64,000 nucleotides of DNA from Daphnia carinata (Eukaryota; Arthropoda; Branchiopoda; Diplostraca; Daphniidae), in the NCBI RefSeq assembly GCF_022539665.2, contig NC_081332.1, positions 4,497,884 to 4,561,883 on the forward strand, written 5' to 3'. This document shows, one piece after another, positions 1 through 12,620 of this stretch; position 1 is the first letter of the stretch; every line of letters begins with the position of its first letter. Made by a program: the position numbers and the translations under genes. Under the pieces are notes generated by a model. That model was not told the DNA's origin. It did no database searches and was given only the letters and a program-made list of their open reading frames with translations.

Positions 1-1601
1 AAAAATCTCACAAGGGGTGAAGATCCATTAAGTGCACTCACTTCCCTGACATCATCAATTTCTTCACCAATGACAAATATCCCAAATTCAAATATGATCG
101 ACATGTATAAAAATATTCAAAATCCCATGGTCCCTCATATTTCGATGCCATCTCTTGGCACTCAAATGGGGGCACACGAAGCACCAACACTTTCGGATCA
201 ACAGTTTCCTCCCAACACACGAACATTTCAGGTTTTGGTCCCAACACCTCAAGGTAATTTCCTATAAGTTTCTTTTTATTCATTGAATTTATCGTTCTAT
301 ATTTTACATTTAGGAATGGCTATTCAAACTGTGGTAGCCAGTTACCCCGAGAGCTTCTCACCAATAGTTAATGAGATACCAGTTGTCAGAAACGCTCCCT
401 TCTTGAATTCGGAACCTGATTTGACTACAAATTCGGTATCTCTACCTGCACCGAACCCTTCGATAAAATCTATAGTTCCTGATACCAGTCAAGCCAACCA
501 AGAAACTGCTCCTATCGTCCCTCCAAACCGATTGGTAAACGATACAGTCGTCGTTTCCGCCCCGGCAACTCCTGCACTTCAAGTAAAATCAGTTACTAGT
601 CCGTCTCACTGTACCAACGGTAATTTATATTAAATGTGAATCTTGTACAAAAATTTCGCTAATACAATGACTTTGTTAGCAAACAACCAAGAGATGTGTT
701 CGGGATCGGAATCTACTGCAACCTCACCTGTGCCAAAAGCCACTCCATCAGTCCCGGGACCTATGCCATCTCCACATTATTTACCGGACTCAACTGAAGA
801 TCTTTGTAAGATATATTGTAAACATACTGAAGCCAACTATTTTAATTGCGTAACCTGATTTTCAATAGGTCAAACTACGATAAAACAGTTTACGTCTAAT
901 GTAGTTGACGGTATAGATCTAGAAGAGATTCGTGAATTTGCACGTACCTTCAAAATGCGTCGGCTAGTCCTCGGGTTGACGCAAACTCAGGTTGGTCAAG
1001 CTCTTTGTGCCACTGAAGGCCCAGCATATAGTCAATCGGCAATATGCAGGTAACCATACGACTAAACAATTATTTGCGCCATTTGAATTTGTTTATGATG
1101 CATTGATAATGAGGTTTGAGAAGTTGGACATCACTCCACGCAGTGCCTTAAAGATTCGGCCGGTACTTGAAAATTGGCTACGCGAAGCGGAAAAGAAACA
1201 TCAACAGGGAAATCTGCAACAGCTCGCTGGATTGGATTACATTAACATTTCGTCCATCGGCAAGATCCGCAAACGACGGACTTTCTTTAGCCCAGAAGCG
1301 CTGGTGGTACTGAATTGCCGATTCGAACAAAGTTCTCATCCATCAGGTCATTATCCGAAACTTCGTATGGTAACTTGTATAAATGCGTTAACATTTTCAT
1401 TTATATTAATGTTTTGTAGGACGGGAGATAAGTAATATCGCTCAAGAGATCGGTTACGAGCGTGACGTTGTCCGCGTTTGGTTTTGTAACAAACGGCAAT
1501 CGCTAAAGCATTGCCAATCGTTCCAACGGACTCGTGTTAATCTCAAATCATCCGATTTAATTGGGTCAGACAGCCGCTCAACCTCACCGATCCCGCAATG
1601 A
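1..1601 (+). CDS. pdm3: POU6F/pdm3-type POU-homeodomain transcription factor, 3' part
   Basis: This is a nuclear DNA-binding transcription factor; in insects pdm3 acts in neuronal identity. Exons read from splice sites and phase are 1-253, 314-619, 680-805, 869-1049, 1114-1346 and 1420-1601, and every junction keeps the frame. The frame is open from base 1, so the N-terminus lies upstream. The first three exons encode a Pro/Ser/Thr-rich linker. Exon 869-1049 begins the POU-specific domain ([12 protein letters not shown], then [13 protein letters not shown]), a POU6-class signature, and it continues with [11 protein letters not shown] in the next exon. The homeodomain starts at [14 protein letters not shown]; the last exon carries its recognition helix RVWFCNKRQ and stops at 1599-1601. 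An intron splits the homeodomain after HPSG, with donor GT at 1347. Introns are about 60-75 bp. POU class is firm from the motifs. The pdm3 name is family-level inference. Confidence 0.88.
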
Positions 1602-2681
1602 AAAATTATAGAGATAGTCGTTTCAATTTTACGTTAAATTCTTTTTCAGAAGTTCCTCGTTATTATTTAATTAATTTTTTCTCCTCTTACCAGTGCCGTG
1701 ATGTCGTGTTATTTGCAGCAGACATTTGTCGTTGTTTGTTAATTCTGTAGAAAGCCATCCCGGTCAGATTATCTTTGGGGATGTTTCATCCCTGCCATGT
1801 TCAAGTCGCACAAAGCAGAGCAGCCAAATAATTCTCAGTGAATCCTTCCACTTGTGTTCATTAGATAAGCCGTATTTTTTAAATACATATTTCACTTGCC
1901 CCTCTTTTTTGAAAACCTTTTTCTCGTCCTACAGGTAACGAGGTCTTAAAAAAAATCAAATAAAGGGAACTGAAATCGAAATTGCTGGACGCGATGAACT
2001 CAATCTGTTGCTCCGAGCCCGTGGTTTTGACTTTGATGGAAAGGAAACCCATAAGGTTATGTTATTATTCCCCGCCCTGTAACACACATTGTGAATAATT
2101 TCTACGTACCAGCTGATCTTTCTTAGAAAAAGAGTCATGACGTCATCCTTGTCTACGTCTCGCCTACGTCGTTGGATGGGCGTGCGATGCTCCTTCGTCG
2201 GAAGTTACTCTTTTAAGTTCGTTTTGGCGCTTCCTCGTGAAATCTAAACATTTTTGGCGTTTCCGGAACTAGCACGTGGTGTGATGCACCAACACGGACG
2301 GGCAGGTTTTCGTTTACAAAAAAAAAAGAACAGAGTCACGTAGAAGAGCAGAGAAGAAAACAGTGAAAAACTGTGGGGCCTGGAACGCTATCAGTAAAAA
2401 AAAAGACAAGAAGGAACGAGCGAGAAATCTATTTTTACCTCGTCGAGAAGTAAAAGAGATGCTGCGTCGACTGACTAGCCAGCAGACATTTGCGAGTCGG
2501 CTAGCGGACGAAACATCATCCGCGTAGCCCTTAACAAGAGTGGTGTTTCAATTATTTATTTCCCTTTCACAAGTTGAACTAATTCACCTTTTCCTGGTGT
2601 ACGTTGATTCTGATCAGCCGGTGCCCTTTCGTATTTATCTTCGATTGTCGAAAAAAGGAAGGAAACTAGACCTTTAACGAA
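1602..2681. other. POU gene 3' UTR, spacer and glucose-transporter 5' UTR/promoter
   Basis: No coding potential is visible. An AATAAA at 1959-1964 is a plausible polyadenylation signal for the POU gene. A perfect cAMP-response-type palindrome lies at 2138-2145. The A-rich segment from about 2300 to 2680 leads into the first transporter ATG and is probably its 5' UTR. Confidence 0.5.
2138..2145. promoter_or_regulatory. CRE-like palindrome TGACGTCA
   Basis: A perfect 8-bp CREB/ATF consensus sits about 540 bp upstream of the transporter start codon. A single 8-mer can occur by chance, so promoter function is inference. Confidence 0.3.
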
Positions 2682-5600
2682 ATGGATCCAGACGATTATG
2701 ATGTGGCTATCGGGACTGGAGTCGACACGACCCTGAGCGGGTTGGAAGAACGCCGGCCGCTGACCTTGCTACAGCTGCCCGGGGAAGGCGGCGACGCATC
2801 CACGCGGTCGTCTATGTCCGATCTCGGGTCACCGATCTACGAACGCCGTTCACGACATGACATTGTAAGTCTGAATTTTTTTTTTTAAATTATTTTGAAA
2901 TTCCCATCCCCTATATTTGTTCCCAATGACCATGCCGTATTCGATAAAAGACGCATCATTTTGACGGACACGCACATGACCTTGAGCGCCCCACACCGTC
3001 GTCGACCCGCCGGTTCCTATTTTTACCGTTGAAGTCACGCGCGTATTCGTGCGTTGTACCGTCAACGTACCCGTGATTCCCGTTTTCCGAATACCATTCA
3101 TTCGTTCCGCATTAAAAGAAACAATCCATCGCCGGATGACTTTCGTTTCGAAATTAAGAACTTGATCAATCATTTGATTTTTCTTTTCGATTTTCGTCGT
3201 CAACCGATTTTCAGCTACAAATGTATATCTTAGTAGTAAAAATAGCTATTCATTTGTAAGCGTCGGCGCATCTTGGCTACATCCTCCGAAGTTCTTTTTT
3301 CTTTATTTTTTGGACGCTGGTCCGAAGACCAAGACTGACACATAATCAACTGCTTTAAAACCAGTTGTGTCTCGTTTGATTTTTGTCCTGTTGCTGGCGA
3401 GAATCTCGCCACCTAAACGTTTTCAGTACAACGGAAAACTTTCCCAGTTTTCTTCTTCTATCTTTAGCTGATTAGGTCTAGCTTACCTAACCTTGCAGTC
3501 GATAAGCATTTGAACGGGATAGTAGCTTAATAACAGTAGTCTATTAGGAGGACTTTGCCTTCAATGGAAAGAAGCCAGACTGATTGTTAGATCAAGTGCA
3601 CAATCCATCACGTCTTTTCCGCCAAACCTTGGTCTTGACTACGGTTTTTTTTTGCAGTTAAAAGGGTAGGAGATCGTTGAACAGGATAGCGTGATTCGGC
3701 AATTGAACAGAGGAAATCTCAATCCCTTGTTTATCGATAGAGCGACCCAAACGATTACCATGTCCAGCAGTGTGCTTTAATTGAACGCCCTCGTCGTCCT
3801 TGACGCGTTTCCCGTTTGTGAGTTGCTATGCTCTACTCCCATATGTGTTTTTAACGAGTAGAATCCGTCAGTCGTCTTGAGATTTCTCAAAGCTAACCAA
3901 TTTATTCAGTTTGTCGTCTGATTTGTTGCCCTATCAGCGACATGGGGCGAGAGTTAGTGGTGTCACTCATCCGTCTCCAACTCACCACATGTCAAGCGTA
4001 TATTTTATTTCGTGAACAATGAACTTTGATAACGCCCGTAACAATAAGGGAGTCTAGCAAAAACAACCGCTGTTTTGTAACGATCGCTTTCGACCATATG
4101 GGAAATGTAAAATCATATTTTCTAACTGAAGCAGGAACGTGAGAGCAATGGATGAATTGCCTGACCTACAAAAAGAGCAATGCGTCGGATTGTGTAACAC
4201 CGCCGATAAATGGGTGCATTTACCACCGTGCACGCGTTCCAAGATCTTGTTTGAACGCCCTTTGAAGCGAACTATTCGATCTCTGGGCATTCTCGTTCAG
4301 ATAAAGAATCGTTAAGACAAGTCTACGAACTATTGGGGTCCATTCGAGAAGTTGTAATTGTAATTCTACACAGTTCGAAAGTAGCTGCTCTCGTACCGGT
4401 TTCGTTTGTTGTTTCGACGAGCTCAGCACTTAGCGCCATATCCTTCCGATCGCTGTTCAACGCAATCTAGTCTCGCTAGCGGCGTTTGACGAGTGCATTT
4501 TCAACAAGAACAAGTTTAAAAATTCGATGGTTTAATCAAATAGAGTTGTTTCGCAACAGCAAGATCGAAATTCCAAAACAAATTTTTTACTGGAAAACGA
4601 CTAAAAACGGGGGAGAAATCCTTTGCGACCTGGGCACCATAGACACACTGTGCGTGACTCTAGAGCTTTATTGATTAGCGGTCCGTAGGTTCTGCGCGAA
4701 GTGAGACACTCCCGCGTTGATTCCCTTCTTCAAAGTTCTAGACGCCGTCTGCTCGCCTTCTCTAACGCGTGTTCACGTGTACCTACGAATTTACGTCACT
4801 CCGTAGTTCTATTCAGTTGATTAGACGAATTCCCATTTCGAAAATGGGGATGGGAGATAAGGTAAGATGAAAATTCCAAGTTTACCGATATAGGACATGT
4901 CATTTGCTTTTTCCCCTGTCGTTGTTTTTAGTTTCACCGTGAACGTTTGTTGCGACGCCATGTATTTATCACGTACGACGTGGCATTCCCGACTCCCGAT
5001 CGACTGATCGAATAACTTACTCCGCCGTTAGATGTCTTTCGACTCGAACAAAAAAGTCCCACCTAATTTAAAATTCGAAAACGATCTCAAACGTAGGGGT
5101 AACGAATAACAAAACTTTCTTTTCACGGGCTTCTTCCTCGTAAAAAAGCGTATAGCATTTTGGTGCGAACATTCATGGCGTTTTGGGCAGGAGTTGGCTG
5201 AATGCTTGATTCCAAGACCGGGAGAAAGAGTGCCCTGAAGGTATAGTGTTGATTAGAGACTTGCTTCTTTTAGTTGTTGTTTCTACCTGTCTTACCTTGA
5301 GCGGTTTTTTTTTCTTTCCCGACATTCGAAAAGAAATGTTTTTTGGACGTGGTCTGCAGCTTTTTTGGTTTTTCGTGACTCGTTTCTAGATAGACTCAGT
5401 TCACTCTCGCTCGTCTCAGAGTACGATAGTGTTTTTACCTGTATTCTTACTGTCATCCCGATTTTTTTTTGGACTGAACGAAGACCTTCGTCTGCCAAAA
5501 ATCACCATCTTTAAGGGATAGCAAAAACGTTTCATTTTCCAATGCAGGTAAAGCATATCGATGTATTTTCTTTTTCCCCGTACAAACACCTGCCGTTTTA

Positions 5601-8600
5601 GCTGCTATGGGGTAAGCGGGTTTGCAATAGAAAGTGACCAATGCAACAGCCAGGACGAAAAAGCTGAGCGTGCATCGCTTCGTGAATTTTTCTCGAATGT
5701 AATTTCATCCTTTTATCCGGTCGCGCCACACATCACACGAGTTTTCAATCCAGAACAATCCACCCTGCGAGAGGATGGTAGCCGCTTCGGAAAATGTATC
5801 ATTTTTATCGTTTCCAAGAGTCTGAAAAGGAAGCATTACGTTTCGTTTCATTTTTTGTTTGATGCCCTTTATACACTGGCATGTTTTCGTACAAATGCAA
5901 TCGACGGCTAAAGTTGCGTCGTCGGGAGTCACGAGGCAAAGATTGGAGGCTTGTCGGCGTCGACCAATCAGAAAGTAACTCCCGACTGACGTCACAACCG
6001 CACCCACGTTCTTGGTGGCGCAAGTAGAGCGGACTTAAAAAAGCATACCCCCTCAACGTGATAACATTAACGAGTATTGTTGTCTACCGTGTATTCTTAT
6101 TTAGTTTGATTATTTTAAAACATTCGCCTTTGGTGTCTCAGAAAGTTTTGCTTTTCGCAACCTTCTAGGAGTATTTGGTAACAGAAGGTTAACAAGTTTC
6201 AGCTTTTCGATGAGGGCAGTATCATCTCGATCATGATTGAGTCGTGAGATGTTCCCGCAGCAAGTATTTTTCCTGTTTGGAATGTCAGTTGATATTATGG
6301 CCCGATAAGCATTTAATAGACTACTACGAGTGCCAAAAAGTTTCGAAAAAAAGATAACGAGGAATGTGCCACTGGCGCGCCTGATAAAACCCATATCCTT
6401 TTGATCTGCTATTTCTGTGAGGTCCTCAAATCCGTTGGCTGATCAACATCAATAGGTCCACTTTACGCGTCGAGAGCAGAGGCATGATGATGAAATAAGT
6501 GTATTCCGTTTGCAATAGTAACCTGCCCAGTAGGATTAGCCGAATCGGCTCAAACGCGCAGCACATGCGACTTCGATCACGTCGACGCCAACGTCCTGTG
6601 GGCTGCGCAGTTTTTCGCTCCGTTATAAAAGACAAATGGAACTGCCGAACCCGATGTCAGTATTGGTCCGACAGTCGATCTATTCGATAACATTCCACAG
6701 TGTGCAACCGTGCTCGTTTTTCTTTCCGTAGATTTTAAACTTCCCGCCATTGACTCCAGCCGTCAGACGATTTAACTAATGGCTTCCAACTTACAGGTGA
6801 TTGGGAGTTTTCTTGCCATTTATAGCAATGTCAGTGTTTGCCAGAATCAATGTCAACAAGTGCAAAAAAAGGAATGGCGTTGTTTGGTAAAACCCCCGTA
6901 CGGCAGAACAAGTAGTGGAAGACGAATTGGTGTACGTGAAGTTCCGGCGGATCGATACTACATAGGCGTGACGTCTTTTCGTTCACGTTGAAGGTCGTTT
7001 GGCGCGATGTCGGACCCACTCTCTTTGATCCAGCTACAACAACCCTTTTTTTGTTTTGTTTTCCATACCGCCGATTTCATTTTGTTGTTTCAACTGCACG
7101 TCTGTCAGTCGGACAGGAAATGTTTCCAAGGTTTATCAAGGCTATCGGCCGTCCTAGCGGAGACATATCCTTGAATTCCTATTTCCGACAGGCTTGCTGG
7201 GCGAGACGTTGAATGGGAAATTAAAGCTTCCCTGAAAATACCATGAATAACCATATCCGTTGTTTTCTGGTCTTTTTATAGGGTTTGAACGGACGTTTGG
7301 CGTTTGCCATTGCGGCGGCGGCCCTAGGATCGGCCTTCCAGCATGGTTATAACATCGGCGTCGTCAACGCACCCGGCGAGGTATAAATATCTCTTACTAT
7401 TATGTTTCTTTTTCTACCAATCTTATTGTATTTTTTTTGTTTTTATTCGCTCCACTATGATTTTTTAATAGCTTATCCGAACATGGATCAACGATTCACA
7501 TTATAACCGAACAGGTGAATCCTTGTCGTCACCAGCAGTCACTCTTATTTGGTCATGGGCAGTGTCAGTATTCTGCATCGGTGGTATTATCGGAGGATCT
7601 TTAACCGGAATTTTGGCTGAACGCATGGGCAGGTTCGTGACAGAAACCATGATTGATTTGGTGTTCTGAGTTTCAACAATTTTTCCTTGTATGTTACTTT
7701 ATCTTGTGCAATAGGAAAGGGGCGCTACTCTTCAACAATGTATTTGCCATCATTGGAGGTTTACTGGAAGCTTTCACTAAAACCGCCAATTCTTACGAAA
7801 TGCTCATTGCCGGGCGATTATTCATTGGAATCAATTGCGGCTTGAATGGTGGTTTAGCACCTATGTATCTCTCTGAGATCTCGCCCATCCACCTGCGTGG
7901 CGCTGTGAGTCATTTCTTTTCAGACAACTTTCACATATTGACGGTTCCAGTTTAGTATAACTTTCATTATTTATCCTTTTTTATATCATTAACTATAGGT
8001 TGGTACCGTATATCAATTAGTTGTCACCATCTCGATTCTGGTGTCGCAAATTTTGGGTATGGAATCATTGCTTGGCACACCCACTCTGTGGCCTATTCTG
8101 CTTGGTTTGACCATTGTCCCGGCCGCTTATCAACTAATATCTTTGCCATTCTGCCCGGAGTCACCCAAATACACGCTGCTGAATAAGGGAAAAGAGATCG
8201 AGTCCCAACGAGGTCAGCATTGTGATTAGAAAGATTGATTATTTAGACGGGCGGTGACGTTCCCCGTTAAGGAAAGCAAAAGGCAACGTTTTATTTATTT
8301 ATTTTTATTTGTTTGTTCGTTCAGCTTTAACCTGGCTGCGAGGGACGTTGGAGGTACATGATGAGATGGACGAAATGCGCGCTGAATTCGAAGCAATGAA
8401 ACTGGTTCCCAAAACTACTTTGAAGGAAATGTTAACAAACCCTTCTTTGCGTGCTCCAATGAATATCGCCGTGATGATGATGTTGGCACAGCAACTCTCT
8501 GGAATCAATGCCGTAATTCTCCATAAAACTCGAATCCTCCAATATCACGACTAAACTCTTGTTTAATTATTACAACTACAGGTCATGTACTACTCTACCG

Positions 8601-9292
8601 ACATTTTCATTTCGGCCGGTTTGACCGCTGAAACTTCGCAATACGCAACTTTGGGAATGGGCGGCATGAACGTGTTGATGACTGTCGTTTCCCTGGCCAT
8701 CATTGAAAAAGCCGGTCGCAAAACTCTCCAACTTATTGGTTTAGTTGGCATGATGTTTGACGTCATTCTCCTTACCATCTGCTTGGCACTGAAGGTAAAT
8801 ATCGTGTCAATTTACTTGCCGGAATTTGTGATTGATGCTAGACACAAACGTAATGTGCTGCTGGATTTGTTATTAATAGGATGTGGCGGCATGGTTGGCA
8901 TACTTCAGCATCGTCTTGATTATTGTCTACGTCGTGTTCTTCGCTACCGGTCCTGGCTCCATTCCTTGGTTCCTCGTTACGGAACTGTTTAATTCTTCTG
9001 CTCGTCCTATGGCGACCGCTATCGCCGTAACCGTCAACTGGGTCGCCAATTTCATCGTCGGCCTTGGATTTCTCCCTATTCAGGTTGATCACACTCAGAT
9101 GATGAAATAGCCCGCAGTTCTTATCGAAATTCATTCATTTTATTCGTACAGGAATTGTTAGGCCCCTATGTGTTCGTCATCTTCGCCGGTTTCTTGGCCT
9201 TCTTTTCCTGGTTCACCTGGAAGAAGGTGCCGGAAACTAAGAACAAGACGATCGAAGAAATCAGCGCCATGTTCCGCCAGCAATCCTACTAG
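2682..9292 (+). CDS. Glut1: Class I facilitative glucose transporter (GLUT1/SLC2A1-like)
   Basis: A 12-helix major facilitator superfamily sugar uniporter of the plasma membrane. Exons are 2682-2864, 7282-7380, 7472-7632, 7715-7904, 7999-8212, 8325-8512, 8582-8794, 8880-9083 and 9152-9292, giving 530 residues with all phases consistent. Family hallmarks are seen in order: [10 protein letters not shown] in helix 1; the loop motif GRKGALL after helix 2; [27 protein letters not shown] after helix 6; QQLSGINAV in helix 7, where QLS is the class I (glucose-preferring) signature; a second loop motif [16 protein letters not shown] in helix 10; and [12 protein letters not shown] at the C-terminus. 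The first exon encodes an unusually long 61-residue acidic, Ser-rich cytoplasmic N-terminus. The first intron is 4.4 kb while the others are about 65-110 bp. Two short in-phase ATG exons in that intron could give an N-terminus nearer the usual length. Confidence 0.93.
4844..4861 (+). CDS. Candidate alternative first exon of the glucose transporter (MGMGDK)
   Basis: Six codons from ATG run directly into a strong GTAAGA donor at 4862. The phase is 0, which matches the acceptor of the exon at 7282, so the product would start [14 protein letters not shown]. That gives a 475-residue protein whose short N-terminus resembles vertebrate GLUT1. No transcript evidence is available here. Confidence 0.42.
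5964..5994. promoter_or_regulatory. CCAAT box plus CRE-like site in transporter intron 1
   Basis: CCAAT at 5964-5968 lies 18 bp before a perfect TGACGTCA at 5987-5994. The cluster is about 800 bp upstream of the second candidate first exon and could mark an internal promoter. It rests on motif matches only. Confidence 0.28.
6779..6796 (+). CDS. Candidate alternative first exon of the glucose transporter (MASNLQ)
   Basis: ATG plus five codons end at a GTGATT donor at 6797 in phase 0, which would read [14 protein letters not shown] into the exon at 7282. It lies 485 bp upstream of that exon. The donor is weaker than the one at 4862. The in-phase layout and GLUT-like short N-terminus are the support. 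Confidence 0.35.
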
Positions 9293-10839
9293 AAGATAGA
9301 AATCAACAGCGTGTATATCATATCCGGGAAGACGGAAGCGTTTGAGTACCAGCGACGCTGTTGCTGTTAACTACACACCAACAATAAGCATATAAAAAAC
9401 AAACAGATTGTATAAATGGACAACTCACTGGACTGTTAAAATACGTTTGTTTGCCAAGTTCTTCGTCCGCCTATTTAGTGATTGTTGTCCATTGGATTTT
9501 ATTCGAAATTTTTATAATAACAAATCCAAAGTCGCAGACATAAAACACGCATTCTGGTTCAACCTCATGTCCCCTCCCAGTGACCTAAGCAACGTATCGT
9601 ATCATATAGCTCCAAATCTGGTTTCTAATATAGGCAGTGAGCTAGACATTTTGAATTTGTTATCGTAGTTACAGAAATCCCAAAGATTTTGTTGTTATTA
9701 CTTATATTACTTATATTGGTAGTACCAGCTCCCTTCGAATGCATTGCATTTTACTTTTTTTTATTGTGTTTTATTTTTTATTTTATTATTTAGAAGGAGC
9801 ATAATAGCATTAAAACCAATAGTCGCGTTCTGGGTTCCATGACGATTCGACGCAGGACCTGTTCTAGTTTAACGTTTTTTTTTTCTTGTGAATTTACAAT
9901 TTCCATCATATTTTTGTATATCTAGGTAGGCTAGTCGTAAGACGTAGTCGAGTTATTCAACATACTATCGACGTTTGACGTATGTATGATTATTCGTCTT
10001 GTACTGATTTAAAAAAAATTATGGGTGAAACATATGTTTGGTACTATACACGTTTCTTTCCCGATTATACTCGTTACATTTTGTAGTGCACTGTACTTCA
10101 TAGAAACGGAATAATTAGTGTAAACGTTTACTTTTGTGTTCACAAACGTGTTTCGGGGATGGATAATATACACGAGATCGAGGTATGTGGCGATTTCAAA
10201 ACGAGTACGCACTCCATTTTCTTAACCACTGCCAAAAGCATCGTTATAATTATTCTAAATCATAGCTTCTTATAATGAAGAGCAAGGTCAAGAGTACATT
10301 GTAAAAAATCCGTCCCGCTACCTCGTCGAGAACTGAATCTTTTGAGCCCATACATCCGAGCTATTATTAGATATTTCTGCTATAGCCAAGTCGACATTTT
10401 GACTCCACGAAGATTGAGGCTTCGTGTAATTTTAGCTTGACAAATTTTCAAACTTTAATGGTAATTCAGTGTTATAAAGAATTGTTGGTTTATTCAGAAA
10501 CCATATTTTTTCTTAAGTAATAGTAACAGATAAAATTGTTATTTCACGCTAGAGAGATAAATCAGCAAATGAAATTGCTAAACAATCAATTGGCGAATCA
10601 AGTAGAGCAAATTCTGCTTTTAAGAGTATAATTTCCTTTCAGTTAAATATAGCCACCACAAGATGCCGCTGGTGTGAGATAGAGTCGTCGCTGACTAGAT
10701 TTTGTTCTGCTGTAAAAGCCCAACATGGCGGAATCGGTGGTGAAGTGTCGATGAAGATTATATAGTTAAAGTGAAGGATTTTCTCACAGTCTGGCCCTAA
10801 ATTACCCTTATTCAAATTTTAACAATTAATTTCGGATGA
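9293..10839 (+). other. Glucose transporter 3' UTR and CTDNEP1 upstream region
   Basis: AT-rich non-coding sequence with no supported reading frame. The first several hundred bases are probably transporter 3' UTR. The last about 200 bases, from a GC-richer segment near 10660 that includes CAACATGGCGG, look like the CTDNEP1 promoter and 5' UTR. Confidence 0.45.
10725..10754 (+). promoter_or_regulatory. Short upstream ORF before CTDNEP1
   Basis: An ATG in the context CAACATGGCGG opens a nine-codon frame (MAESVVKCR) that ends with TGA at 10752-10754, about 85 bp before the main start. If it lies in the mature 5' UTR it could dampen translation. The transcription start is not known from sequence. 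Confidence 0.3.
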
Positions 10840-11817
10840 ATGCGCGGACCAACTCCCGTCCCAATGTTGAAACAGTTGCAAATGGGACTTCGCGCCTTTC
10901 TCGTGTTGGCTTCCAAGATATGGACTTTCATTTGTTTTGTTTTTCGCAAAAATACTAGAGCGGTAATGTTCACCGTTATTCACTATCATTGTTTTCTTGT
11001 TTCACTATGTTTTTTACAATAGGTTATACAGCATCAGACTGTCAAATATGAAGTATCACCACTATCACCTCTATCAAAGCATAGACTAAGTACATACTAA
11101 CAAAGAGTGTAGTTTTCTACAAATGTTCATTCATTGAAAAATAATCTACTAGGTATGGTCAGGCGGAAAATCCTGGTACTGGATTTGGATGAAACACTGA
11201 TTCACTCGCACCATGATGGTGTAGTTAGGCAAACAGTAAAACCTGGCACCCCACCTGATTTTGTGTTGAAAGTCACAATTGACAGGCATCCTGTACGTTT
11301 TTTTGTACACAAGCGTCCACATGTTGACTTTTTCCTAGATGTGGTAAGATGCTCAGAGAATATATTTGGAACATTGTTTCAACACTTTGTTAATCTTAGT
11401 TGTCAAAAAATACAAATAATCAAGTAACTGTTGTTTTGACAGGTTTCACAGTGGTACACGCTAGTGATTTTTACTGCTAGCATGGAAATTTACGGAGCGG
11501 CCGTAGCAGATAAATTGGACAATCAGCGAGGCATGCTGCAGCGGCGTTATTACCGACAGCACTGCACCATGGATTACGGCAGTTACACCAAGAACCTAGA
11601 AATGATCTCGATGGACTTGTCGTCCATATTTATATTGGATAATTCACCTTCGGCCTATCGGTCGTATCCCGACAATGCCATACCCATCAAATCCTGGTTC
11701 TCCGATCCTATGGACACTGCCCTGCTCAACCTGTTACCCGTACTCGACGCACTGCGATTCACGCAGGACGTTCGAAGTGTTCTCGGCAGGAACTTGCACT
11801 CGCATCGACTCTGGTAG
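10840..11817 (+). CDS. CTDNEP1: CTD nuclear envelope phosphatase 1 (Dullard)
   Basis: A Mg-dependent serine/threonine phosphatase of the HAD (FCP/SCP) superfamily. It is anchored in the nuclear envelope and ER membrane, where family members dephosphorylate lipin and restrain BMP signalling. Exons are 10840-10962, 11023-11089, 11153-11343 and 11443-11817, giving 251 residues against about 244 in vertebrates. An N-terminal hydrophobic helix (about residues 17-36) precedes the catalytic block. The block contains [14 protein letters not shown], which holds the DxDx(T/V) nucleophile, then [28 protein letters not shown] (the HAD motif II Thr), [20 protein letters not shown], and the C-terminal [21 protein letters not shown] stretch. 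A second in-frame ATG at 10864 would remove eight residues. Downstream it converges with PEX14. Identity is very secure. Confidence 0.95.
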
Positions 11818-12620
11818 TTTTGCTGACTTGTGATTTCATCCAGCACATACCAGTTCCCACACTTCTGCCCACCTCCCTATCACCTCTGCAGCAGCCAAGT
11901 CTCATTCCCTTATGCGTTCATTCACTCGTGATCAGCTTCCATCAACAACTGACTGCACAGTACTGAGTAACCTCCATCGGACTGTTAAATACCATTACGG
12001 ATTGTCCTCAGATGGCCTCAGTGTTTTTCTCGTTGTGTAAACGATTGGCCTTGTCTAGAATAGACACAATTAGTGAAGTGACGTCTCCGCGATTGGATGG
12101 ATAGGTTTAATACGGAGAGTATAGTTATGTGTGCTGAGACAATTTTTTCTTCTTACAATCCGCGTTATTCATGATTTGTTGACCCTATCTTCTCTTCTTA
12201 TTCATTCTTCCAGTTGACTGATTTATTGTTGAAAAAAAAGCAATATGGCTAACCAAGTGGAATCAACAATCTTTAACTGTGTACAGTAAATACTCTTCCT
12301 CTGTCTCTTTCTTTTGATTTTCTTATTCCTCTCGGAAGTGTGTGAATACATCATCCCTTTTCCTTGTATCGCTCACCCTACCAAAACAAAAGAAAAAACA
12401 AACAAAAAATAGAAGATTTCTTTTTCCCTTTTATCTTAATGCCCTGAACCCGACGAAATAAGTAAAAAGTCAATACATGGACTAGTTGATATAAACATCT
12501 TTGAATCTTAAACTCGCTGGCGAAAGAATTGAATACTCCCGTGTCCAATTGAACATCTTCAAATACTTCTTTTTTTCCCAAACAATGTACCAGTATGACA
12601 AAGTATTTGACTTGACAATC
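11818..12620. other. Convergent 3' region between CTDNEP1 and PEX14
   Basis: This 800-bp stretch has no coding signal. It should hold the 3' UTRs of both convergent genes. Short A/T runs occur near 12230 and 12380-12420. Confidence 0.5.

Larger units (their letters stand above)
2865..7281 (+). other. Long first intron of the glucose transporter gene
   Basis: No conserved protein is visible in any frame over 4.4 kb. The intron contains two candidate alternative first coding exons (4844-4861 and 6779-6796), one weaker one (ATG CAG followed by a GTAAAG donor at 5542-5547), and a CCAAT-plus-CRE cluster near 5964-5994. This suggests internal promoters. Confidence 0.5.
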
